Assembly (NCBI GenBank): GCA_002438685.1
Contig: DJQG01000089.1
Coordinates: 1-9,140, forward strand
Reading direction: 5' to 3'
Length of the DNA: 9,140 nt
Source: Ruminococcaceae bacterium UBA6392
GTDB lineage: Bacteria > Bacillota > Clostridia > Oscillospirales > Acutalibacteraceae
The translations under genes and the position numbers were made by a program. A model generated the notes under the pieces. It ran no database searches and was not told the DNA's origin. It saw only the letters and a list, made by a program, of their open reading frames with translations. This document shows, piece after piece, positions 1-5,144 of the stretch. The stretch's first letter is position 1. Each line of letters opens with the position of its first letter.

Positions 1-320
1 TTTTGAAAGGCGAACGAAGTTCGCCCCTACGGTCTGCAAAACGAGCTTTTTCGAAGATTTCATGCCGCTATCGCGGCAGCGGTGCGTCGAGGTCGCCACA
101 CCCTACAAGATGCGAGACAATAGATCACTGCAGATTTTGCAGATGGATAACCTCTGTCCCCGCTGCACAACTTTGGGCGAAGCGAAATAACCCCTCAGTC
201 TTGGCTTCGCCAATCCAGCTCCCCTGCAGGGGAGCCAAAATAGATTCTTCGACAAATAACGCGCTTCTATGCACCTTTCGGTGTCCCGTACCATCTGCAA
301 TTCTGCGTGGCAGAACAGCA
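1..320. repeat. Hairpin-rich interspersed repeat, no gene
   Basis: No believable coding region lies here. The stretch is a chain of short inverted repeats: GGCGAAC/GTTCGCC (9-15/19-25), GCCGC/GCGGC (64-68/73-77), GGCGAAG/CTTCGCC (176-182/205-211), TTGGC/GCCAA (201-205/209-213), the perfect palindrome GCTCCCCTGCAGGGGAGC (218-235) and CACC/GGTG (272-275/280-283). TTGCAGATGG (137-146) recurs inverted as CCATCTGCAA (291-300), and the similarity continues outward with indels, so about 126-312 could be a small element with terminal inverted repeats. The order 'cccctcagtc, hairpin, ccagctcccctgcaggggagcc' resembles an interspersed repeat I recall from gut Clostridia genomes; that match is from memory and unverified. 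A short reading frame across the region carries no recognisable domain. Confidence 0.6.
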
Positions 321-321
321 T

Positions 322-352
322 AAACCCCGACTGCAAATCATAGTCGGGGTTT
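322..352 (-). terminator. Terminator of the panE-like gene
   Basis: A perfect 11-bp stem, AAACCCCGACT (322-332) with AGTCGGGGTTT (342-352), closes a 9-nt loop about 29 nt beyond the stop codon of the minus-strand gene. Read on the minus strand the stem ends in TTT followed by ATGC, so the U-tract is short. It could also stop plus-strand transcription leaving the repeat region, since the plus-strand side continues TTTGTTATTT. Confidence 0.75.
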
Positions 353-380
353 GTTATTTGGGTTATGCTAAATATGGCTC

Positions 381-1400
381 TTATTTCGGCAGGTTGGCAA
401 ACAGCTTTACATTGTCGAATGTGTATGTATACTTGCCGTCCTCAATGCCGTGGATTATCTCGCAGACCTTGTCGTTATACGGAGTCGGCACGCCGTACTT
501 TCTGCCGTAGGCGCAGACAACACCGTTTATCGCGTCGACCTCGCACTTCTTGCCCTTTTCGAGATCCTGAAGCATGCTCGCCTTGAGGAGCCTGTGCTTC
601 TTGATGCAGATCGGGATGAGCGCGAAGGATATCTTCTTCTTTATGCCGTTGCCCTTGTAGTCGAGGAGCTTGACGATATCTTTGCCCTGAACCGGCTCGA
701 TTTTTATTCCCGCCGCCGCGGCAACATCGATGCACTCTTTTATAAGATTCTGACAGCAGACGCGGGAGGTTTTGTTCTCTGCGGCGTCGCCGAAAGTGCC
801 GCCGATAACAGCGGACATACCGCTGAACGCGGCGTTGATTAGCAGCTTCGACCAGCGGACGCCCATGAAGTTATCCTCAACCTCGACGGGGCACATCTTC
901 TCAAGCAGAGCCTTGACCTGCATGAGTTTGTCGTCCTTCTGACCGTTCATTCTGCCCAGACCGAAACTCATGCTGTCGGGCTCGCTCGTAAGCTCCGAAA
1001 CGCCTTTGCCGTGGAGCGTTGCGCCCCAAGCGACGGTGCAGCCCATCGTTCTGTCCTCACCGACGACCTCGGAGACCGAGAGCTCCGGCAGTCCGTTCTG
1101 AAGCGTGCAGACGATGCAGTCATCGGTCATGTTCTTCTGAAGATTCTTCAGAACATTTACATTGTCGAGCTGCTTTGTCAGCAGGATTATCAGCTCATAT
1201 TTTTCGGTCATCTCGTCGGGAGTCAGCGCGTGAACCGGAACAGTCATATTGACAGTGCCGATTATCTTCGCGCCATCTTTGTTGAGCGCGTCGACATGTT
1301 CGCGGTTGCGCGTGATAAGATCGACATCCACACCTGCCTTCGCGAGATATGCGCCGAGCACGGTGCCCAGCGACCCTGCGCCGTAAATTGCAGTTTTCAT
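381..1400 (-). CDS. panE: Ketopantoate reductase family protein (2-dehydropantoate 2-reductase)
   Basis: This 339-residue protein belongs to the ApbA/PanE family, soluble enzymes that reduce 2-dehydropantoate to pantoate with NADPH in pantothenate and CoA synthesis. The N-terminal Rossmann domain starts at once with the dinucleotide loop GAGSLG (7-12). Lys76 (LLTKQ) and QNG (101-103) sit where the cofactor domain carries conserved residues. The C-terminal helical domain has WSKLLIN (183-189), supplying the presumed catalytic Lys185 and substrate-binding Asn189, and SMLQDLEKG...EVDAING (275-293), supplying the expected Glu287. It is somewhat longer than the usual 300 or so residues, mostly through the C-terminal tail. 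The start has a good ribosome binding site (AGAGGGG, about 6 nt upstream). No other pantothenate gene is nearby, and the family has paralogues of unknown substrate, so family membership is sure but the exact substrate is not. Confidence 0.85.
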   Translation of the reverse strand: MKTAIYGAGSLGTVLGAYLAKAGVDVDLITRNREHVDALNKDGAKIIGTVNMTVPVHALTPDEMTEKYELIILLTKQLDNVNVLKNLQKNMTDDCIVCTLQNGLPELSVSEVVGEDRTMGCTVAWGATLHGKGVSELTSEPDSMSFGLGRMNGQKDDKLMQVKALLEKMCPVEVEDNFMGVRWSKLLINAAFSGMSAVIGGTFGDAAENKTSRVCCQNLIKECIDVAAAAGIKIEPVQGKDIVKLLDYKGNGIKKKISFALIPICIKKHRLLKASMLQDLEKGKKCEVDAINGVVCAYGRKYGVPTPYNDKVCEIIHGIEDGKYTYTFDNVKLFANLPK

Positions 1401-1415
1401 TCGGATCCCCTCTTT

Positions 1416-1429
1416 GATAAAATTTTATC
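1416..1429. promoter_or_regulatory. 14-bp palindrome at the panE-like transcription start
   Basis: GATAAAATTTTATC is a perfect palindrome lying just downstream of the -10 element, over the predicted transcription start, and ending about 6 nt before the ribosome binding site. A repressor bound here would block initiation, so it is a candidate operator. No specific regulator can be named from the sequence; the AT-rich core could also be chance. Confidence 0.35.
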
Positions 1430-1435
1430 GATATG

Positions 1436-1464
1436 ATTATATCACAGGGTGTGGCGATTTACAA
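1436..1464 (-). promoter_or_regulatory. Sigma-A promoter of the panE-like gene
   Basis: On the minus strand, TTGTAA (1464-1459) and TATAAT (1441-1436) are 17 bp apart. The -10 is preceded by TGA, making an extended -10 (TGnTATAAT) that would compensate for the imperfect -35. The predicted start leaves a leader of about 30 nt before the ATG. Confidence 0.75.
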
Positions 1465-1523
1465 CAAATCTTTTTGCATATAACGCGGCTCAAACTTCAC
1501 TATTTTCATATATGGACCTCAAC

Positions 1524-1552
1524 AAAAAATCCCCGGATGAAGTATCCGGGGA
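1524..1552 (-). terminator. Terminator of the rplM-rpsI operon
   Basis: TCCCCGGAT (1530-1538) pairs with ATCCGGGGA (1544-1552) around a 5-nt loop. On the minus strand it is followed by six T residues (1529-1524), a classic intrinsic terminator 15 nt past the rpsI stop codon. It separates the ribosomal protein operon from the panE-like gene. Confidence 0.9.
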
Positions 1553-1566
1553 AAGTTTTTGGCTTG

Positions 1567-1965
1567 TTATCTCTTGGAGAACTGCGGTGCACGGCGAGCG
1601 CCCTTGAGACCGTATTTCTTTCTTTCGGTCATTCTCGGGTCTCTGGTCAGGAAGCCTGCCTTCTTGAGTGCGGGGCGAAGCTCTGCATCATACTGAAGAA
1701 GTGCTCTGGAGATACCATGGCGGATAGCACCTGCCTGGCCGGTCACGCCGCCGCCGTTGACGCGGCAGATGACGTCGAGCTTTTCGCTGGTGCCTGTAAG
1801 AGCGAGAGGCTGGCGGACGATGAGCTTGAGTGTCTCAAGGCCGAAATAATTGTCAATCTCTCTGTCGTTGATGATGATCTTGCCGGTGCCGGCATAAAGA
1901 CGGACTCTGGCGACTGATTTCTTTCTGCGGCCTGTGCCGTAGAAGTAAGGAACTGAATCGTACAT
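1567..1965 (-). CDS. rpsI: 30S ribosomal protein S9
   Basis: S9 is a small-subunit head protein whose C-terminal tail reaches the P-site tRNA. The 132-residue product is complete and of normal size. It has the start block FYGTGRRKKSVARVRL (8-23), the family signature GGGVTGQAGAIRHGISRAL (71-89), the basic stretch LTRDPRMTERKKYGLKGAR (106-124) and the invariant tail ending SKR, whose last arginine is the tRNA-contacting residue. The start at MYDS is supported by a GGGAGG site 9 nt upstream. The gene begins 19 nt after rplM ends, the order seen in most bacteria, and is followed by the operon's terminator. Confidence 0.98.
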   Translation of the reverse strand: MYDSVPYFYGTGRRKKSVARVRLYAGTGKIIINDREIDNYFGLETLKLIVRQPLALTGTSEKLDVICRVNGGGVTGQAGAIRHGISRALLQYDAELRPALKKAGFLTRDPRMTERKKYGLKGARRAPQFSKR

Positions 1966-1984
1966 TATTTATTGCCTCCCTTCA

Positions 1985-2413
1985 TTAAAGAGCCCACTCT
2001 TCGGGCTTCTGTGCTTCGTGCTTGTGCTCAGCGCCTCTGTAAACGCGGAGTCTTGTAAGAGCGGTGCGGCCCAGAGTAGAATCGGGCAGCATGCCCTTGA
2101 CTGCAAGCTCGACAGCGAACTCGGGCTTTGTCTTCATGAGGGTGCTGTACTTGACCTCTTTCATGTTGCCGATATAGCCGGTGTGATGATAATACATCTT
2201 CTGGTTGAGCTTGTTGCCGGTGAGGACAGTCTTCTCAGCGTTGATGATGATTACATGATCGCCGCAGTCGGCGTGAGGAGCGAATGTGGGCTTATGCTTG
2301 CCGCGAAGAAGGACGGCAGCCTGAACTGCTACCTTGCCGAGAGGCTTACCGGCAGCATCGATGACATACCACTTACGGGTGATGTCGCCCGCTTTGGGCA
2401 TATAAGTTGACAT
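1985..2413 (-). CDS. rplM: 50S ribosomal protein L13
   Basis: L13 is an early-assembly 23S rRNA-binding protein of the large subunit. With the start chosen here it has 142 residues, the standard length, opening MSTYMPKAGDITRKWYVIDA and containing the signature region VKGMLP (105-110), then LRVYRGAEHKHEAQKPE (122-138). The frame stays open to an earlier ATG at 2455, adding 14 residues, but that codon lies at the -10 box of the predicted promoter. The internal start instead has a strong ribosome binding site (GGAGGT, 7 nt upstream). It is the first gene of the two-gene rplM-rpsI operon. The predicted leader is only about 26-28 nt, too short for the structured L13 leader known from some Firmicutes. 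Confidence 0.97.
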   Translation of the reverse strand: MSTYMPKAGDITRKWYVIDAAGKPLGKVAVQAAVLLRGKHKPTFAPHADCGDHVIIINAEKTVLTGNKLNQKMYYHHTGYIGNMKEVKYSTLMKTKPEFAVELAVKGMLPDSTLGRTALTRLRVYRGAEHKHEAQKPEEWAL

Positions 2414-2445
2414 ACTTGTTACCTCCGATTTCTTAATGCTACGAT

Positions 2446-2474
2446 ATATTACCACATCGTTCTATGCTTGTCAA
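2446..2474 (-). promoter_or_regulatory. Strong promoter of rplM-rpsI
   Basis: On the minus strand a consensus -35 TTGACA (2474-2469) is separated by exactly 17 bp from the -10 TAATAT (2451-2446). Transcription should begin near 2440, leaving a leader of about 26-28 nt that is mainly the ribosome binding site. The near-consensus boxes fit a highly expressed ribosomal protein operon. Confidence 0.88.
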
Positions 2475-2617
2475 GCACTTTTTCTTTAAATTTTAATTTA
2501 TGTTTTGCTATCTCCGTTTTCCTCGTGTTTTCTCGTTTTTTCATATCATTTGCTCGTTTATGATTTACGAAAAAATTTTGCCGATAGTGCGATAAAATCG
2601 ACAATCGACCGCTCAAA

Positions 2618-2646
2618 TTGACTTTATGTGCAGCATAGTATATAAT
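2618..2646 (+). promoter_or_regulatory. Promoter of the DUF896/zinc-ribbon operon
   Basis: TTGACT (2618-2623), a 17-bp spacer and TATAAT (2641-2646) form a near-consensus sigma-A promoter about 35 nt upstream of the chosen DUF896 start. A second TATAAT-like hexamer at 2655-2660 lacks a suitable -35. It is divergent from the rplM promoter; the 143 bp between the two -35 boxes are AT-rich and contain short CTCGT and ATCGAC repeats but no clear operator. Confidence 0.82.
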
Positions 2647-2678
2647 AAATGTATTATAATAAGCTCACGGAGGCAGAC

Positions 2679-2891
2679 ATGAAAAAAGAAGAGATAAAGC
2701 GCATGAACGATCTATATCACCTGTCACAGGAGAGGGATCTGAGCGAAGACGAATTCGCCGAATGGGAGGGGCTCAAAAAGCAGTATGTCGCCGATTTCAA
2801 GGCGAACCTCACTGCCCAGCTCGACAATACATATGTAGTAGACGACAAAGGCAACAAGCACAAGCTCGAAAAGAAGTCGGGCGACAAATGA
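2679..2891 (+). CDS. DUF896 (YnzC-family) small protein
   Basis: This 70-residue cytoplasmic protein matches the DUF896/UPF0291 family of short two-helix proteins common in Firmicutes, represented by Bacillus YnzC. The typical pattern is visible: a first helix KEEIKRMNDLYHLSQ (3-17), the turn LSEDEFAEWEGLKKQYVADFKANL (21-44) with the second helix, and the segment VVDDKGNKHKL (53-63), matching the 'DpeGndv' tail of relatives. The ATG at 2679 was preferred over one 30 nt earlier because GGAGG lies 5 nt before it and the earlier ATG falls at the predicted transcription start. In Bacillus the relative sits in the SOS-controlled yneA-yneB-ynzC operon; no LexA-type site was seen here, so that link does not carry over. 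Biochemical role unknown. Confidence 0.88.
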   Translation: MKKEEIKRMNDLYHLSQERDLSEDEFAEWEGLKKQYVADFKANLTAQLDNTYVVDDKGNKHKLEKKSGDK

Positions 2892-2924
2892 TCTGCGCGG
2901 ACACAAAAGCGAAAGAGTGATATT

Positions 2925-3470
2925 ATGTTTTGCAGAAATTGCGGAAAGCAGCTCGAAGACGGATTCAAGGTCTGCCCCTATTGCGGCGAGCCTGTGAGTC
3001 TCGCAGAGAGCGACGCCAGACGCGCGGCACAGGAACAGCCCGCCGCAGAAGAGACTCAGCCCGTACATAATGATATTCCGAAAGAGCCGGCTCCCCTGCC
3101 TGCTCCCGCTCCCGTTCAGCCGAAAGCGAACAAAAAGCCCGAGCAGGAAAGCGAAAGCACCGGCGGATGGAAGGTTCTCGGATTTTTCCTCGGCTTCTTC
3201 GGTCCGCTGCTGTGGTTCCTGCCGCTCGTCAGCCTCGTGCTCTATCTCATATGGAAGAGCGACAAGCCGAAGGTCGCAAAGGGTATCGGTCAGTTCACGC
3301 TGATAGGTCTCGCGGTCGGCGTGGGACTCGCTGTTATCATCACGATAATAGTCGGAGTGCTGTTTGCGATAACCGCGTCGATGACTGTGTTCGAAATGAT
3401 ACGCAGCTTCTTCCATGGTTCGCTCGGCGGGATAAACGATCTCGTCAGAAGTCTCCCGTTCATCGACTGA
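2925..3470 (+). CDS. Zinc-ribbon membrane protein, function unknown
   Basis: The 181-residue product starts with a zinc ribbon, MFCRNCGKQLEDGFKVCPYCG, with Cys3, Cys6, Cys17 and Cys20 as two CxxC knuckles. A hydrophilic, Glu/Pro/Ala-rich linker follows (about 25-78, with PAPLPAPAPVQP at 56-66). Two hydrophobic segments come next (about 82-110 and 126-152), separated by a lysine-rich loop (KSDKPKVAK), and a short amphipathic tail. With the ribbon at the N-terminus and positive charge in the loop, ribbon and loop probably face the cytoplasm and the protein is a helical hairpin. Such zinc-ribbon plus membrane proteins are common in Clostridia without assigned function. It lies 33 nt after the DUF896 gene and is probably cotranscribed. 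The ribosome binding site is weak (GAGTGA, about 6 nt before ATG), suggesting lower or coupled translation. Confidence 0.8.
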   Translation: MFCRNCGKQLEDGFKVCPYCGEPVSLAESDARRAAQEQPAAEETQPVHNDIPKEPAPLPAPAPVQPKANKKPEQESESTGGWKVLGFFLGFFGPLLWFLPLVSLVLYLIWKSDKPKVAKGIGQFTLIGLAVGVGLAVIITIIVGVLFAITASMTVFEMIRSFFHGSLGGINDLVRSLPFID

Positions 3471-3489
3471 GCAACATAAAAATATTGAA

Positions 3490-3531
3490 ACCGCCCGTGT
3501 TTTTTCCTTCAGAAATTCGGGCGGTATTTTT
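3490..3531 (+). terminator. Terminator of the DUF896/zinc-ribbon operon
   Basis: ACCGCCCG (3490-3497) pairs with CGGGCGGT (3518-3525) across a 20-nt loop and is followed by ATTTTTT. It sits 19 nt after the stop codon of the zinc-ribbon gene. The loop is longer than usual but stem and T-run are convincing. Confidence 0.82.
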
Positions 3532-3546
3532 TGCGCGTTTTTGAAT

Positions 3547-3587
3547 TTATTCACTGTTATTCACTCAATATTCAGCGATTATTCATT
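3547..3587 (+). repeat. Tandem TTATTCA repeats (degenerate DnaA-box-like)
   Basis: TTATTCACT occurs at 3547-3555 and again at 3557-3565, a weaker ATATTCAGC follows at 3568-3576, and TTATTCATT at 3579-3587, giving a period of about 10-12 bp. The first two differ from the DnaA consensus TTATNCACA only at the last base. Their orientation is opposite to the three perfect boxes downstream. Confidence 0.55.
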
Positions 3588-3627
3588 GATTCTTTTCCGC
3601 AAGCGGTAAAGCTTTCCTCCTTGCTGA

Positions 3628-3657
3628 TGTGGATAACTATGTGGATAATGTGGATAA
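3628..3657 (-). promoter_or_regulatory. Cluster of three perfect DnaA boxes
   Basis: TGTGGATAA, the reverse complement of the consensus DnaA box TTATCCACA, occurs three times within 30 bp at 3628-3636, 3640-3648 and 3649-3657. The second and third abut and the first is set off by 3 bp. All three have the same orientation and no mismatch. Such density is typical of replication origins and of DnaA-titrating or regulatory clusters. There is no dnaA, dnaN or replication-initiator gene in the window, so which of these it is stays open. Confidence 0.85.
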
Positions 3658-3765
3658 CTTTTATGTTTTGATGACTATTTGGAATATATGCGTAAAGCGA
3701 AAAACTTTACAACACAGTTTTAATGGCTATATAGAAATATTCTGCATAAACCGCATATACAGTGC

Positions 3766-3806
3766 AAAAAAATCAACCCGGCTGCAGGAAAACTTGCAGC
3801 CGGGTT
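3766..3806 (-). terminator. Terminator of the apgM-like/metY operon
   Basis: A perfect 12-bp stem, AACCCGGCTGCA (3775-3786) with TGCAGCCGGGTT (3795-3806), has an 8-nt loop. Read on the minus strand it is followed by GA and seven T residues (3772-3766), a strong intrinsic terminator about 45 nt beyond the metY stop. The plus-strand side ends TTTT, so it may act in both directions and also shield the DnaA-box region. Confidence 0.92.
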
Positions 3807-3851
3807 TTATGCATAAAATTTTGCGCGTGATTTTTGTCTATTCTGCTAACC

Positions 3852-5126
3852 TCAGACGTTCGTAAGAGCCGCGTCGAGATCGGCGATTATGTCATCGACA
3901 TTCTCTGTTCCGACGGAGAGTCTGACGAGATTTTCGTAGACTCCGCAGTCGTCGAGCTCCTGCGCGGTGAGCTGGCGGTGGGTTGTGCTCGCCGGGTGCA
4001 GGCAGCAGGTGCGGCTGTCCGCAACATGGGTGACTATCGCCGCGAGCTTGAGGCTGTCCATGAATCTGACCGCGTCCTCTCTGCCGCCTTTTATTCTCAG
4101 CGAAATAACGCCGCAGGTGCCGTTGGGCATATACTTCTGCGCGAGGTCATAGTATTCGTCGCCCTCGAGGCCGGGATAGCGGACGGACTCGATCTTCGGA
4201 TGAGCCTTCAGAAACTTTGCAACAGCGAGAGCGTTTGAGCAATGGCGCGGCATGCGCAGATGCAAAGTCTCAAGTCCGAGATTGAGCAGGAATGCATTCA
4301 TCGGAGACTGAATCGAGCCGAGGTCGCGCATGAGCTGAGTCGTGCACTTCGTTATATATGCAGCCTTGCCGAACTGTTCGGTGTATACGACGCCGTGGTA
4401 CGACTCGTCGGGAGTTGTGAGCCCCGGAAACTTGTCGTTCTGAGTCCAGTCGAAGTTGCCGCTGTCAACTATAACTCCGCCGACGCTCGTCGCGTGGCCG
4501 TCCATATATTTTGTGGTCGAATGTGTGACTATATCCGCGCCGAACTCAAACGGGCGGCAGTTTATCGGAGTCGGGAAAGTGTTGTCGACTATCAGCGGCA
4601 CGCCGTGGGAATGAGCCGCGCGCGCATACTTTTCAATATCGAGTACAACAAGCGAGGGGTTCGAGATAGTCTCGGCGAACACGGCTTTTGTGTTATCTTT
4701 AAATGCCGCGTTGAACTCCTCCTCCGTCGCGTCGGGGCGAACGAAGGTGAAATCGATGCCGAGCTTTCTCATCGTGACATTGAAGAGATTGAAAGTTCCG
4801 CCGTATATCGCGGACGCGGCAACAACATGGTCGCCTGCGGAGCAGATATTGAAAACGGAGAAGAACGACGCCGCCTGACCGGACGAGGTGAGCATCGCGC
4901 CGACACCGCCCTCAAGGTCGGCTATCTTCGCGGCGACGCAGTCGTTGGTCGGGTTCTGGAGACGGGTGTAGAAATATCCGGACTCCTGCAGGTCAAAGAG
5001 CCTGCCCATCTGTTCGCTCGATTCGTATTTATATGTCGTACTCTGAATTATCGGCACAACGCGCGGCTCGCCGTTTTTCGGTGTGTAGCCGGACTGCACG
5101 CACTTTGTTTCTATATTAAAGCTCAT
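3852..5126 (-). CDS. metY: O-acetylhomoserine sulfhydrylase (MetY-type)
   Basis: This 424-residue cytoplasmic PLP enzyme of the Cys/Met metabolism family most resembles O-acetylhomoserine aminocarboxypropyltransferase, which makes homocysteine from O-acetylhomoserine and sulfide, the direct sulfhydrylation route to methionine. Visible features are ETKCVQSGYTP (6-16), the phosphate-binding YTRLQNPT (53-60), SSGQAA (81-86), the cofactor-nitrogen aspartate in VDNTFPTP (180-187, Asp181), the Schiff-base lysine in THSTTKYMDGHAT (201-213, Lys206), the HPASTTHRQL block and the C-terminal RLSVGTEN with the carboxylate-binding arginine. Full length and long inserts favour MetY over the shorter MetB/MetC relatives. 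The start has AGGAGGGG 5 nt upstream. It lies 18 nt after the phosphoglycerate-mutase-like gene on the same strand, so the two are probably one operon. Substrate choice (acetyl versus other homoserine ester) is inferred from family resemblance. Confidence 0.92.
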   Translation of the reverse strand: MSFNIETKCVQSGYTPKNGEPRVVPIIQSTTYKYESSEQMGRLFDLQESGYFYTRLQNPTNDCVAAKIADLEGGVGAMLTSSGQAASFFSVFNICSAGDHVVAASAIYGGTFNLFNVTMRKLGIDFTFVRPDATEEEFNAAFKDNTKAVFAETISNPSLVVLDIEKYARAAHSHGVPLIVDNTFPTPINCRPFEFGADIVTHSTTKYMDGHATSVGGVIVDSGNFDWTQNDKFPGLTTPDESYHGVVYTEQFGKAAYITKCTTQLMRDLGSIQSPMNAFLLNLGLETLHLRMPRHCSNALAVAKFLKAHPKIESVRYPGLEGDEYYDLAQKYMPNGTCGVISLRIKGGREDAVRFMDSLKLAAIVTHVADSRTCCLHPASTTHRQLTAQELDDCGVYENLVRLSVGTENVDDIIADLDAALTNV

Positions 5127-5144
5127 TTTGTCCCCTCCTTTTTG

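Larger units (their letters stand above)
3532..3765. other. AT-rich intergenic region with DnaA boxes
   Basis: This non-coding stretch lies between two converging genes and inside both of their terminators, so neither operon should read through it. From left to right it holds several TTATTCA repeats (3547-3587), the small palindrome CCGC-AA-GCGG (3597-3606) followed by AAAGCTTT (3608-3615), three perfect DnaA boxes (3628-3657), and a visibly AT-rich tract of about 110 bp. The tract contains the inverted repeat GTAAAG/CTTTAC (3692-3697/3705-3710) and a wider TATATGCG/CGCATATA pair (3685-3692/3752-3759). A 78-codon open frame over it looks like chance: no ribosome binding site and no domain. 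The layout is that of a protein-binding DNA locus, not a gene. Confidence 0.7.

Noticed and set aside
3..323. 106-codon open frame at the left edge
   Set aside because: Its sequence is the hairpin repeat region; the translated product is Ser/Arg/Pro-rich without a domain, as expected for translated repeat DNA.
1401..1523. Small gene or RNA between panE and rpsI
   Set aside because: Apart from the panE-like promoter and the palindrome, the stretch shows no stable hairpin, no ribosome binding site with a frame, and no known RNA motif.
2414..2455. Longer start for L13 (14 extra residues)
   Set aside because: The upstream ATG overlaps the predicted -10 box, whereas the internal ATG has a strong ribosome binding site and gives the standard 142-residue length.
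2724..3554. 276-codon open frame on the minus strand
   Set aside because: Antisense to the DUF896 and zinc-ribbon genes, composition is low-complexity and charged, it runs through their terminator, and no family is recognisable.
3547..3657. CRISPR array
   Set aside because: The repeats are only about 9 bp, spaced 0-12 bp apart, and match DnaA boxes; there are no repeat-spacer units and no cas genes.
3629..3865. 78-codon open frame over the DnaA-box region
   Set aside because: It begins inside a DnaA box, crosses the metY terminator, has no ribosome binding site and encodes no recognisable domain.
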